From: Ignavibacteriota bacterium
GTDB lineage: Bacteria > Bacteroidota > Ignavibacteria > Ignavibacteriales > Melioribacteraceae
Direction: 5' to 3'
Assembly (NCBI GenBank): GCA_002698995.1
Contig: PAAX01000016.1
Location: forward strand, 1-33,850
Length of the DNA: 33,850 nucleotides
Under the pieces are notes generated by a model. It saw only the letters and a program-made list of their open reading frames with translations. It was not told the origin of the DNA and searched no databases. A program made the position numbers and the translations under genes. This document shows positions 17,801 through 26,244 of this stretch, piece after piece. Position 1 is the stretch's first letter. Each line of letters starts with the position of its first letter.

Positions 17801-17940
17801 TGATGATTATCGAGAACAAGAATATCCCAGCCTTGTTGTTCAAGTTGTTCGAGGAAAGGTTGTTCGACGTGGCGTCTTTCATCCAGTTTGAGAGATTTGG
17901 CTATATCACCTTTGTACTTATTGTCGTTTGAGAGAATCAT
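14785..17940 (-). CDS. hsdR: Type I restriction enzyme R subunit (HsdR)
   Basis: 1051 residues, the usual length. The N-terminal nuclease domain has a PD-(D/E)xK site: IIPDIILF (Asp160) and VVVECKSP (Glu174, Lys176). The translocase has Walker A HTQGSGKS (327-334), the DEAH box MTDEAHR (430-433), and AYTGTPID as motif III-like segment, then GFDAPVEQVMYLDR and ARVNRIGPEGKD as late SF2 motifs. The C-terminal ~300 residues are helical and contact the methylase core. All key motifs are intact, so restriction is probably functional. It follows the DUF262 gene by 15 bases and overlaps the metallopeptidase gene. Confidence 0.96.
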   Translation of the reverse strand: MILSNDNKYKGDIAKSLKLDERRHVEQPFLEQLEQQGWDILVLDNHQEPHHSRRKSFSEVFIEENIRIALKNLNPFLTESQITEVIQKLPITLDGNLIENNQEVLEFLLKGTTVSRNELTGEDSPSVKFIDLYDETKNSYLAISQFKLRIPGTENHIIPDIILFVNGLPLVVVECKSPKVKDSIGEAIDQLMRYSQQRSEGMEGNQILFYYNQFTIVTDRQIAKFGTISTHTEKYFFRWTDPYPKTLDEIQTREGTSPNDQQRLIAGMLTKRNFIELIRSFTIFTTDDKGNTIKIVTRYQQYRAVKKSIRRLIDGRNARERGGIIWHTQGSGKSLTMMFMVREMRKYQELLPWKVVFITDRNQLEEQLSETSDSIGYTVKRAYSINKLQELLSSPAPDLVMGMIHKFQQRELESIFPELNPSPNILVMTDEAHRTQYSLLGANLRRALPNATHIAYTGTPIDLTEQHFGEYIDKYTMRQSIDDGTTLKIVYEGRTHNAEVPNPEGMDIKFQDVFSEYNLAERMRILGYGSREAYLEAVPTIKSKAEDMLEHYINFVFPNRLKAQIVAVSREAAIRYKEAIEELLPKFIEKLEKHNPHRINIELLKKIETAVIISHSHNDKPRFNPYTNSDSHKTQIRRFKLSFEKVENDLDGNIGIIIVNEMLITGFDAPVEQVMYLDRYVRDHNLLQAIARVNRIGPEGKDVGYVIDYIGIGHHIKQALDSYAEREQKEIVDSLSNNEAEINELIQLHTQIWEFLKKYECTDFNDPDAFFDLFYDEDIRFEYLNLFKKLSAAFNKVLPHPKALDYLMDYQRFVEVNLLCSKHLQDSRLSMRGIPEKLRSITDEYLNSKGINQKVKPISILDSEFYENVKTRKRTKTKAAEIEHALRHYIDVGAEDDPELFKTFSEMLAEIFEKFKGDWNKIYEELEKLREKIRNKEKEETYGLNRTTQMPFFRIFKRELYNDKELSEDEISSAVDLTQNLYVLLNNELKTVGFWDSIPSQNKLKAEIQKLLLNERFVQLPNIFEKYKEITTRILEVARYKNDSIVNDNRL

Positions 17941-17955
17941 TATTATTGTCTGTTT

Positions 17956-19731
17956 TTATTGAGAAATCAATTGGTCTATCTCTTCTTCAGTTTTAACAAT
18001 ATTATACATTTTAAATAATTTTTTAAGAACTATTTTATGATTTGTTTCCAAATCACTGAGCTGCCAAGTCGGGAAATCATTCCAAATACGAATTGAATTG
18101 CTAAATAATTCGACATTTCCACTAAAATATCTTGAGCGTTTTGTTGCATAATCTAAATTACTTAGTGAAGAATTTTTTCTTCTTGATATTAAAACTAAGT
18201 TACCAATTTTGTTGGTCCAGAATTCGCGATCATTCTCAGAAAAGTCTGTGACCCAGACGCTATTTTCTTTAGGATTCTGAGGCAAGATATGCTCAATACT
18301 AATTTTTTCGGGTGGATCAAATGGAGTTGTATCACCGTGAATATTGTGATCAATTTTAAGTATAAGGTATTTAGCATATTTTCTACCATAAATGGACACA
18401 TTAATAATACGAACTAAATCTTGAGATTCATATTTTAACAAATCACTATTGAGAATATCATTGAGATCGTTTGAGTCCTCAATAACTTTAATCAATTTAT
18501 TCATATTTTCTAAACGAGTAGTAAAAGTTTGAGATGTTATCCAGTCAGAAGAGAATTTATTGTCCAATAAGTTTACAAAATCTAAAAGTGATGTTTCGGA
18601 ATGCTTATTATAAAATGCTAATAGTGGCGGTATCCAAAAATCAGCCTCGAAACCAGATCTCATCAGTCTAAGTTTGTTCTTAAGTGGTAAATTATTCTTT
18701 AGTATTTCGCTATCAATATCAAAAAGATCTTTGTAATGCTTGAAGTATTTTTCTATAAACTTAAATGTATCCTTTCCTTTTCTGAGCAGTGGGCTCGTAA
18801 AATGATATGTTTTGTTCGTTCTGTCATAGGTTCTTGGTTTATAGATGTTTTCTTCATATTCTTTTAACAAATTATAGCTTGCTTTATTTTTAACTAGAAT
18901 TGTTCTTAAGTGAGATAAGAAGCTGTCAAAGTCCTCCCCGAAATATTCTTCAATTTTTTCCCAGCTTTTTGCTAAAATAACTCTGTCGCTTTCGGGCTCA
19001 ACATTCTTGAGGTTTTCTGCTTTTAGAATATCACTATTACGTAGTTTGATACCGCGATTATTCATAACCGTAAATAAATGGAAAGCATCCTCCAAGTCTT
19101 CAGAGGCTACATAAATTAGGAGTACTTTTGTACGTAAGTACTTATAAAAGTCATCAATTGAAGTGCCGTTGTTAAAAAACTCCTTAATTGTTAAGATTGC
19201 CTTTGACATATTCTTAATTGAAATATCTCCATTTTTATCACTTGCAAATCTCTTAAGAACTTCATCATCATCGGTCCCTTTCCACTGTTTAATATGGTTA
19301 TAAACAAAGTTTTTAACTTCGTCTCTTATATCAAACACTATCCTCATTCTTTCAGGCTTATTATTATCTATGTCTTCTTGAACATAAATAGCTTCGCTAG
19401 TTGTTTGAAAACGTTTAGAAGTAGGATCGGTTACTGAATCACGAATAACCGCGTGAATAAGAAAGAGTGTAGTCAATCTTTGTTGACCATCAAGTAAATC
19501 GTATTCAGTAAACTCAAGATTTGATTCACTTTTTTCATTTTTACGTAATACTAAAGAACCTAGAAAATATTCCGCATCGGGATTAACTGCATTTGCATCG
19601 GCGATGTCGGTAAGTAATTCAGTTACTTGGTCATCTTCCCAGACATAAGGTCGTTGATATTCTGGAATGCGGTACCATTTTTCAAATACATCTTGTATAA
19701 AAAGTTTACCACTTTCAATAGGATTTGACAT
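17956..19731 (-). CDS. DUF262/DUF1524 protein (GmrSD-type nuclease family)
   Basis: 591 residues. The DUF262 (ParB/sulfiredoxin-like NTPase) part shows IPEYQRPYVW (22-31) and DLLDGQQRLTTL (78-89). The C-terminal DUF1524 His-Asn-His-like nuclease part has ISIEHILPQN (477-486) and NKIGNLVLISRRKNSSLSN (507-525). This is the architecture of fused GmrS-GmrD type IV restriction enzymes, which cut modified DNA using nucleotide hydrolysis. It lies between hsdS and hsdR with a good AAGGAG site, so it is probably co-transcribed with the type I system. Whether it acts alone or modulates the type I enzyme cannot be told. Both domains look complete. Confidence 0.88.
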   Translation of the reverse strand: MSNPIESGKLFIQDVFEKWYRIPEYQRPYVWEDDQVTELLTDIADANAVNPDAEYFLGSLVLRKNEKSESNLEFTEYDLLDGQQRLTTLFLIHAVIRDSVTDPTSKRFQTTSEAIYVQEDIDNNKPERMRIVFDIRDEVKNFVYNHIKQWKGTDDDEVLKRFASDKNGDISIKNMSKAILTIKEFFNNGTSIDDFYKYLRTKVLLIYVASEDLEDAFHLFTVMNNRGIKLRNSDILKAENLKNVEPESDRVILAKSWEKIEEYFGEDFDSFLSHLRTILVKNKASYNLLKEYEENIYKPRTYDRTNKTYHFTSPLLRKGKDTFKFIEKYFKHYKDLFDIDSEILKNNLPLKNKLRLMRSGFEADFWIPPLLAFYNKHSETSLLDFVNLLDNKFSSDWITSQTFTTRLENMNKLIKVIEDSNDLNDILNSDLLKYESQDLVRIINVSIYGRKYAKYLILKIDHNIHGDTTPFDPPEKISIEHILPQNPKENSVWVTDFSENDREFWTNKIGNLVLISRRKNSSLSNLDYATKRSRYFSGNVELFSNSIRIWNDFPTWQLSDLETNHKIVLKKLFKMYNIVKTEEEIDQLISQ

Positions 19732-19770
19732 AAAAAAATCTCCTTAAGGCAAAGCATATTTTTGATGAAT

Positions 19771-21057
19771 TTACGTATTTAGTATGCTGTTTATTTCCTC
19801 TATCAATTCTTCCGGTACTCTTACTTTGCCGGTTAGTAAGTCTTGCATTAGACCGGATTTGAGAAGCGATAATTTTGATAGACTTTTGTAGTTACTGTTC
19901 AGAAAATCGTCTATTTGATTTAATTTTTTTATTATTTCTTCTTGTTCATTAATGCCAGTATAAATCACGTTAATTGTTTTCAAAATTCTTAATGAGAGAC
20001 CCGCTCTTCCAGAGCCCGATGAAATTGATCTAAGTTCTTCATACCTAAAATCTAGTTGATGATATAGAAAATAAGAATTATATAATTTTTGATCAGGAAT
20101 AATAGCAGCAATTGATTGATTTGATGTTGTCTCTATTTCAGTAATTGCAACTGTACCTCTAGTTTTGCCTTGTCCGGCTAAAGCAATAAGAACTGAACCA
20201 ATTGGATAAAATCTTGCGTTGGAGTTTTCGAAGCCTAACTGGGTAATTTTGACAGCAGTATTTTTAATTTTTTTATTATGCACTTCGCCGGAAGATAACC
20301 AAGGAATATTTCCATTTTCCCAATATTCTTTTTTAGCTGTAGAAGGTGTACCGCCGGTAGCTAATTCGAAATACTTCCTATTTTCTAAACTAATTAACTC
20401 CCACTCAACGGGGATTCTGCCGAGGGGACTGTCTTTAAATTTATGAGTTTTTTCTGAGCGGATGTTCCCGTTTTCATCTATACCTCTTGTGAGAAGGTCT
20501 TGCATTAAGCCGATTTTAATGCGTTTGTATTTTGCAATTAGTTTTTCTGTCTTTTCTATTGCTTTATCAACTGTTGAAAGGATGTGGGCTATGGCGGTTT
20601 GTTCTTCAAATTTAGCCGGGTAGTCTAATTCTATTTTACAAATATCTTTTTTGGATATTTCACTGAACGTTGTACCATTTCCAAAAGTCAATAGTGAATT
20701 TAGATTTTGGGCTATAAGGTAAAAGAAAAAAAGTGGAGACTTTTCTGAGTTAAATACGAGTGTTTTACAACCTTGATTTGTTGAGGCCGGTACTTTATTT
20801 ATTGCAAGATATCCAATAGGGGCGCGAGTAGAAATGACAAGGGATAATGGTGGAAATAGTTTTGCTGAACTAAATTCAAGACCATCTTCTGTTATTTTTC
20901 TTGCTGAATCAGATATAAACGGTGTATTCAGCTTATTCAAATCATTGGGCGTAATCCAAACAATATCCCCTTCCCAAAATTCAGAATTATTAGTATTTGG
21001 TGTTCCGCCGGAAACAACTTGCCCTATTTCATCAATGCGATTATGCTGCCAATTCAT
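19771..21057 (-). CDS. hsdS: Type I specificity subunit (HsdS)
   Basis: 428 residues with two tandem half-subunits. Each target-recognition domain begins with a similar segment: VVSGGTPNTNNSEFWEGDIV near residue 14 and LATGGTPSTAKKEYWENGNI near 230. Each is followed by a conserved helical spacer that ends in LMQDLLTRG (central) and LMQDLLTGK (C-terminal). The two domains would read the two halves of a split DNA target. The repeated spacers are also where recombination can swap domains. The gene follows hsdM by four bases. Its site sequence cannot be predicted from this alone. Confidence 0.95.
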   Translation of the reverse strand: MNWQHNRIDEIGQVVSGGTPNTNNSEFWEGDIVWITPNDLNKLNTPFISDSARKITEDGLEFSSAKLFPPLSLVISTRAPIGYLAINKVPASTNQGCKTLVFNSEKSPLFFFYLIAQNLNSLLTFGNGTTFSEISKKDICKIELDYPAKFEEQTAIAHILSTVDKAIEKTEKLIAKYKRIKIGLMQDLLTRGIDENGNIRSEKTHKFKDSPLGRIPVEWELISLENRKYFELATGGTPSTAKKEYWENGNIPWLSSGEVHNKKIKNTAVKITQLGFENSNARFYPIGSVLIALAGQGKTRGTVAITEIETTSNQSIAAIIPDQKLYNSYFLYHQLDFRYEELRSISSGSGRAGLSLRILKTINVIYTGINEQEEIIKKLNQIDDFLNSNYKSLSKLSLLKSGLMQDLLTGKVRVPEELIEEINSILNT

Positions 21058-21061
21058 TTTT

Positions 21062-23761
21062 TCAACTAATATAGTTAAGTGATTTTAGATAATTAGTTAA
21101 TTCTAAGAGGTTATCGTCACGTTCTTTTTTTATTTTTTCTGAACTGATACTGTATTTCTCAAAAAGATTTTCAAAGAAATCAATAACTATTCTTTTTTCG
21201 GCATTCATATAGCGTAAAAGCTGCTCAGATATAAGATCATTATGTTTTTTAAGTATAAGCTCTTTTGCCTCTTCCCTTGTAATTAATCCGCCAATGCTGT
21301 CAAACAAAGATTGAAGGCTATCAATTTTATTTTGTAATGTGGTTTTATCTCTGTTAAGCGCATTTCTTTTGCGTGTTTCAGATTCCGGCAGTTCAGCTAA
21401 TTCTTTATCCGCAGCATCAATAAGATTTTGGTATTCTGCATTTTTCTCATCAATTCCGAATCGTTTCAAGTCAATTTTAATTGAGAGTTCTTCTTCTTTT
21501 TCGGCTAACTCTTTTTTGGAATCTTTTATTTCTTTTTCAATATCTTTTATTTTTTTGAGAGCTTCTTCAAATGGTTCTTTGTCATCGTCTTTTTCTACCT
21601 CATCAATTGTAAACTTAAGCTGGTCACGCATTAATTTAGCGGTAAGCTTTTCTCCTTCATCGAGCTCATATTCTAAAAGAGTTTGTGTTTCATCGAGTAT
21701 TTCTTCCAGTCGGCTTTCGGCATTTGAAATTTTAGATTCAATTTCATTAATATATTTTTGCTCATCGGTAAAGAAGTGGTTAATCATATATTCGTCAGGT
21801 ATAAGTCCGGGAAACCAGCCGTTGCTTTGGATAGTTTTAAGATCGTATTTAATGTTATCCCACCAATTAACAAACACACCGGCAATCTGGAATTCATTAA
21901 GAACATTGAAAAGCACAAGCTGATCTTTAAGGGATGTAATAAGTTTATTGCGAACTTCGGGAATCTTTTTACCGTTTGTTGTGAGATAACCGGAAATTCC
22001 TTCGTGAACTTCTCCATCTTTTACTGCGGGTTCAAGTGAAGCAAAATCATCTTTAGCGGACTGCCACCAATTATTCATATGACTTTTCATTTCGGAAAAT
22101 ATCTTATTAAGGTTTTGATTTTCTTCAATAACAGATTTGATCTTTTCTCTCGAATCTATCATTTCGAGAAAATCATAGTATTGATCATCTTTGTTCTCAA
22201 ATAAAAACGAAGGCTCAAGACCAAACTTTGTGAAGATAATATCTTTCGATAGAACTTCGGATTTTGGAACACCGCCAATTAAGTGCGCTCTTACGTCTTC
22301 CGGTTCCGGCTCGGGAGTGTTATCAACATAACGGCGGATATTCAGATTATAATCATTGGATTCAATTTCGGTTAAATCAACAAGCCGGGAATATTTTTCT
22401 ACTTCGAGTTTGTTTGTGAAAACATAATCGATTTTTTCAATGTCTTCAGGTCGAAGAGAATTCTGATTTTTCCCTTCCGCATATTCCGCATCGGCATTAA
22501 TGAAAAATACTTTATTTCTAAGTTCATCTGGCTTACTTTTATTAATAATAATAATGCAAGCGGGGATGCCGGTTCCGTAAAACAACGAAGGAGGCAAACT
22601 GATTATGCCTTCGATTAAATCGTTTGTTATCAATTTAGTTCTAATTGCCTTTTCTTTGCTTCCTCTGAAAAGAACCCCGTGCGGCATTACAACAGCAACT
22701 TTACCGTTGGGTTTACAGCTTGAAATCATATGCAGAACAAACATAAGATCGGCTTTCTTACCTTTTTCGGGAGCGTATTCATAACCGGCAAAGCGTTCGG
22801 TATGCTGCATATTATCGCGGCTGTAATTCTGTGAGAATGGCGGATTGGCAAGTACACGGTCGAATTGTTTTATTCTGCCGTCAGCAATATTTTGCGGATC
22901 GGTTAAAGTATCGCCGTATTCAATATTGTATTTTGTGATGTTATGGAGAATAATGTTCATCTTACAAATTGCCAGTACAGTGGGATCGAGTTCTTGTCCG
23001 TGCAGATCAACATTTTCGTAATTAGCGCCTTGCTCTTGGATATACTGAAAAGACTGAATAAGCATACCGCCGGAACCGGCAGTAGGATCGTAGATGCTCA
23101 TTCCCTCTTGCGGTTTAAGAATTTGCACCATTAACCGAACAACTTGATAAGGAGTATAAAACTGACCTCCTTTCTTACCGGCGCTGTCCGCAAAGAATTT
23201 AATTAAATACTCGTAAGCAGCACCGAGCAAATCGGGGAATTCAAAGTTATCATTTAGTAAGGGTGGAAAGTTTGTAAAGTGATCGATCAGGTCTTTGAGA
23301 TCACGATCTTTGAGAATTTTTTTGTTATCTATTTCTTTGTTAAAATCAATTCTTTTTTTAAGCACACCGGTTAAAGCTTCATTCGATTCTTCAAGTGCGG
23401 CAAGAGCTTTGTTAAGCATTTCACCGATATTTTCGTGAAGGTCTTTTATTGCAGGTTGCTGATTTCCATTGTCGTCAATGAAACCATCATACCAGCGAGC
23501 ACGATCAGGTACATAAAAGACGGGATAGTAATTATCTTTGTCCTTTAGTAATTCAGTTAATTTATTTTTATCCTTAATATGCTTAAAAGTAGATTCAGTC
23601 AGTTCTTTTCTTTTTTCATAGAAAACGTCCGACATTCTTTTAAGGAACAGCATACCGAAAATATATTCTTTGTATTCGGAAGCATCCATTTTGCTGCGAA
23701 GAATATCGCAGGCTTTGAGTAAAAAAGATTCGAGTTGAGAAAGTGAGATTTTAGATCGCAT
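21062..23761 (-). CDS. hsdM: Type I adenine-N6 methyltransferase (HsdM) with a long C-terminal extension
   Basis: 899 residues. N-terminal HsdM helical domain (1-170), then the N6-adenine methylase with SAM motif [10 protein letters not shown] (225-233) and catalytic motif IV ANPPF (305-309). The core ends near residue 480. Typical HsdM proteins are about 500-550 residues; here some 350 more follow, including a Trp-rich segment ([21 protein letters not shown]) and a Glu/Lys coiled coil (about 690-850). This extension may help assemble the subunits. First gene of the island operon; a possible promoter lies at 23842-23871. Its 5' end is about 420 bases from the tRNA-Asp fragment. Confidence 0.95.
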   Translation of the reverse strand: MRSKISLSQLESFLLKACDILRSKMDASEYKEYIFGMLFLKRMSDVFYEKRKELTESTFKHIKDKNKLTELLKDKDNYYPVFYVPDRARWYDGFIDDNGNQQPAIKDLHENIGEMLNKALAALEESNEALTGVLKKRIDFNKEIDNKKILKDRDLKDLIDHFTNFPPLLNDNFEFPDLLGAAYEYLIKFFADSAGKKGGQFYTPYQVVRLMVQILKPQEGMSIYDPTAGSGGMLIQSFQYIQEQGANYENVDLHGQELDPTVLAICKMNIILHNITKYNIEYGDTLTDPQNIADGRIKQFDRVLANPPFSQNYSRDNMQHTERFAGYEYAPEKGKKADLMFVLHMISSCKPNGKVAVVMPHGVLFRGSKEKAIRTKLITNDLIEGIISLPPSLFYGTGIPACIIIINKSKPDELRNKVFFINADAEYAEGKNQNSLRPEDIEKIDYVFTNKLEVEKYSRLVDLTEIESNDYNLNIRRYVDNTPEPEPEDVRAHLIGGVPKSEVLSKDIIFTKFGLEPSFLFENKDDQYYDFLEMIDSREKIKSVIEENQNLNKIFSEMKSHMNNWWQSAKDDFASLEPAVKDGEVHEGISGYLTTNGKKIPEVRNKLITSLKDQLVLFNVLNEFQIAGVFVNWWDNIKYDLKTIQSNGWFPGLIPDEYMINHFFTDEQKYINEIESKISNAESRLEEILDETQTLLEYELDEGEKLTAKLMRDQLKFTIDEVEKDDDKEPFEEALKKIKDIEKEIKDSKKELAEKEEELSIKIDLKRFGIDEKNAEYQNLIDAADKELAELPESETRKRNALNRDKTTLQNKIDSLQSLFDSIGGLITREEAKELILKKHNDLISEQLLRYMNAEKRIVIDFFENLFEKYSISSEKIKKERDDNLLELTNYLKSLNYIS

Positions 23762-24178
23762 GAAAATAAAAACCTTAGAGAATGAGTCGCTAATTTATTA
23801 GTCAATTTCGTGAACAAATGCTTAATATTTTTTGAGTAGCTAAAATACAAATAAATACAATTTTAAGTCAAATTCACTGAAATCCGTCTATGGTCAAATT
23901 TACGTCAAAGCAACTAGTAGTCTGAATACCCTTTTCAATTGATTGCTCAACTATAATATAAATAAGTAAAAGGAAGTTTAATGTAAAATTAATTACTGAA
24001 TTTAACTAATCGACTCCTTAAATTAAACTAACAATATTTTGATAGCCAAACAAAAATTTTAATACTTTACAATTTCATTTTGTTGAGGTAACAAAATTGA
24101 AGTCAATTTAAAGCATTTTATGACAAAATTACCTTTATTTTGAGCTAAAATCGTAATATTAGTTTAAATTTCGACCTT
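23762..24178. other. 417-bp AT-rich gap between hsdM and the att site
   Basis: Contains a possible minus-strand hsdM promoter (TTGACT, 18 bases, TATTTT). No gene, no 5' half of a tRNA and no clear repeat are visible. The first ~240 bases left of the att site are AT-rich and featureless, as expected of element DNA next to a junction. Confidence 0.5.
23842..23871 (-). promoter_or_regulatory. Possible hsdM operon promoter
   Basis: TTGACT (23871-23866), 18-base spacer, TATTTT (23847-23842), about 80 bases before ATG 23761. The -10 is poor, so this is tentative. Confidence 0.35.
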
Positions 24179-24220
24179 CTGTCACGCAGGAGGTCGCGAG
24201 TTCGAGTCTCGTCGGCCCCG
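24179..24220 (+). other. 3' fragment of tRNA-Asp(GUC): attachment site at the element end
   Basis: From the anticodon loop CTGTCAC (anticodon GTC, 24181-24183) the sequence continues as GCAGG, variable loop, a T arm with GTTCGAGTC, an acceptor strand CGGCCCC and discriminator G (24220), all as in tRNA-Asp. No D arm, 5' acceptor or matching 5' anticodon stem precedes it: the five bases before the loop (ACCTT) do not pair with GCAGG. Loss of homology at the anticodon loop is a known breakpoint for tyrosine integrases. The intact gene should be at the other end of the element, left of the window. CCA is not encoded. Confidence 0.85.
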
Positions 24221-24225
24221 CAATA

Positions 24226-24262
24226 AAAAGCCCGAAATCTTAACGAAATCGGGCTTTTTTGT
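24226..24262 (+). terminator. Rho-independent terminator of the original tRNA-Asp gene
   Basis: AAGCCCGA (24228-24235) pairs with TCGGGCTT (24249-24256), then a T-run. It was left on the chromosomal side when the element inserted. Confidence 0.85.
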
Positions 24263-24544
24263 TTCCTCTCTTATCTCATGTCGAACGGTATAACACTTTT
24301 TATATAGTAGTTTGTCAATTTCTTTCGCAGTGATTTTTCTTTAGTAGTTTCATTTTTATCCTATTAATAATAAGAAGCATTCAATATTTTACTTGGCCCT
24401 AATGCTTTACTTTCATATTTGATCTCTAATAGAGAGTTTTTTAGATATAACAGTATAATTTGTTTTTTGAAATAATATATTGATTTACAAAAATCTTTTT
24501 GATTGAAAAAATTAATGAATTCGGAGTAAGTAGAAGGTCATAGT

Positions 24545-25135
24545 ATGGATGGATATGAATTATTACTAAACCACTTTAAGAAAGACGTTAAGTTAAGTCC
24601 TAAAGAAGAAAAACTTATAGCAGATTCTTTCTCAATTATGAAGTTCAAAAAGAATGAAATAATCCTCTCAGCCGGGGAAATTTCATCACACATGCGCTTT
24701 GTAGTTGAAGGATGCTTGAAATCATTCTATTTGAATGAAGACGGAAAGGAGCATATTGTTCATTTCGGTATAGAGGGCTGGTGGATAAATGATTTATACA
24801 GCTATTTCACTGCCACTCCTTCAACACAATACATACAGGCAATTGAAAATGGAATATTTTTGCAAGCTCCTAAAGAGAAATTGGATGAATTATTTGACAG
24901 TTCTCACTCGATTGAAAGATTTTTCCGGTTGAAATTTCAAAATGCTTATGTCGCTTTTATTGACAGAACCGTAAACTCTTTGAGTAAAACCGCTGAAGTG
25001 CGATATGCGGAATTCTGCGAAAAGTACCCCGAAATAGAACAATGTGTTCCCCAGTATACTCTCGCCTCCTACCTTGGCATCACCCCCGAGTTTTTGAGTG
25101 TTTTAAGAAAAAGACAACTTAAGAGACGATCTTAA
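24545..25135 (+). CDS. Crp/Fnr-family transcriptional regulator
   Basis: 196 residues: a cyclic-nucleotide-binding-like beta barrel (about 20-120, with MRFVVEGCLKSFYLNEDGKE) and a short C-terminal helix-turn-helix (YTLASYLGITPEFLSVLRKR). The cAMP phosphate-binding motif of true CRP is absent and there are no N-terminal Fnr cysteines, so the ligand is unknown. This is the common short type in Bacteroidota-like genomes. The gene is 76 bases before the cyclase gene on the same strand and may control that cluster; this is inferred from position only. Confidence 0.88.
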   Translation: MDGYELLLNHFKKDVKLSPKEEKLIADSFSIMKFKKNEIILSAGEISSHMRFVVEGCLKSFYLNEDGKEHIVHFGIEGWWINDLYSYFTATPSTQYIQAIENGIFLQAPKEKLDELFDSSHSIERFFRLKFQNAYVAFIDRTVNSLSKTAEVRYAEFCEKYPEIEQCVPQYTLASYLGITPEFLSVLRKRQLKRRS

Positions 25136-25211
25136 TCTAGATTAATTTTTTTCCGCAGCCTCCAAGTTATATTTGTTTCGTAATCGTTAACAAATATTAA
25201 GGAGGCACAAA

Positions 25212-26228
25212 ATGAAATTATTTCAAAATAGATTAAGCAGATTCGCTTTTCCCATTTTAATCATAACCATTATTTTCACAACTTCGATCATTGCTCAATC
25301 AAAAGACGAAGTTGGCAAAAGTCCCTGGGGACCGGATGATGAAATCGGGACTTTAAACATGATGAATGAAAGTTCACAGCTTTCAATTCTATCAAAAATA
25401 AGCAGCGGTAAAGTATACGATCTCAGCGTTGAGTATTTTGTCGGAATGCCGAGTTTTCACTCGCTGGGTGATCCATCATATCAATATTGGCTAACTCACA
25501 CACCGCATGGTACTGTCGTAGACAATCCAAATAATCTTGGTGAATCGATGAACAAAAAGGTTTCTTATACGGGAGATGCAATTTCAATGTACACGCATAT
25601 GGGAACTCACATTGATGCGCTTAATCATTTTGGACTGAATGGAAAAATTTGGAACGGTTTCACTCCGGAAAAATATCTGGGTGATAAAGGATGGAAAAAA
25701 ACCGGCGCTGAAACTATTCCACCGATTATTGCAAGAGGAGTATTGATTGATATTCCGGCTTACAAAAATGCTACTGCACTCGAAAAGAATTACAGGATAA
25801 ATTCAGATGACTTAAAAGGTGCGCTTAAAAAACAAAACGTATCTCTGAAAGAAGGTGATGTTGTAGTTATTAGAACCGGACAAGCAGCATACTATGAAAA
25901 CGCTGATAAATACTTGGATAATTATCCGGGTATAAATCTGGACGCAGTTAAATGGTTAGTTGAAGAAAAGAAAATTATGCTGTTGGGAGCAGACAATCTC
26001 AGCTTCGAAGCATTTCCACCAGAAAGAGAAGACAACTGGGTTCCGGTTCACACTTACTTACTTGCAGAAAAAGGTGTGATGTTTATCGAACAAATGTACC
26101 TTGAAGAATTAGCAAAAGATAAGGTTTATGAATTTGCATTTATCTCCGCATCATTAAAACTAAGAGGAGCAAGTGCTGCACCGATGCGTCCTTTAGCATT
26201 TCCAATTGGTAATATAATAAACAATTAA
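25212..26228 (+). CDS. Secreted cyclase-family (kynurenine formamidase-like) hydrolase
   Basis: 338 residues. An N-terminal signal peptide (hydrophobic FPILIITIIFTTSIIAQ, cleavage after about residue 29) suggests export. The family metal site is visible as YTHMGTHIDALNHFG (HxGTHxDxxxH), followed by RGVLIDIPAY and the GDVVVIRTG segment. Members hydrolyse amides or cyclic compounds with a divalent metal; the substrate here is not known. Strong AAGGAGG before the ATG. It starts a rightward cluster with an epimerase and a nitroreductase, hinting at small-molecule metabolism or detoxification. Confidence 0.88.
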   Translation: MKLFQNRLSRFAFPILIITIIFTTSIIAQSKDEVGKSPWGPDDEIGTLNMMNESSQLSILSKISSGKVYDLSVEYFVGMPSFHSLGDPSYQYWLTHTPHGTVVDNPNNLGESMNKKVSYTGDAISMYTHMGTHIDALNHFGLNGKIWNGFTPEKYLGDKGWKKTGAETIPPIIARGVLIDIPAYKNATALEKNYRINSDDLKGALKKQNVSLKEGDVVVIRTGQAAYYENADKYLDNYPGINLDAVKWLVEEKKIMLLGADNLSFEAFPPEREDNWVPVHTYLLAEKGVMFIEQMYLEELAKDKVYEFAFISASLKLRGASAAPMRPLAFPIGNIINN

Positions 26229-26244
26229 TGCGAGTGATGATAAA

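Noticed and set aside
21339-22039. Plus-strand open frames (up to 194 codons) opposite hsdM
   Set aside because: Ser/Leu-rich antisense of the Glu/Lys coiled-coil region; no start site and no known family.
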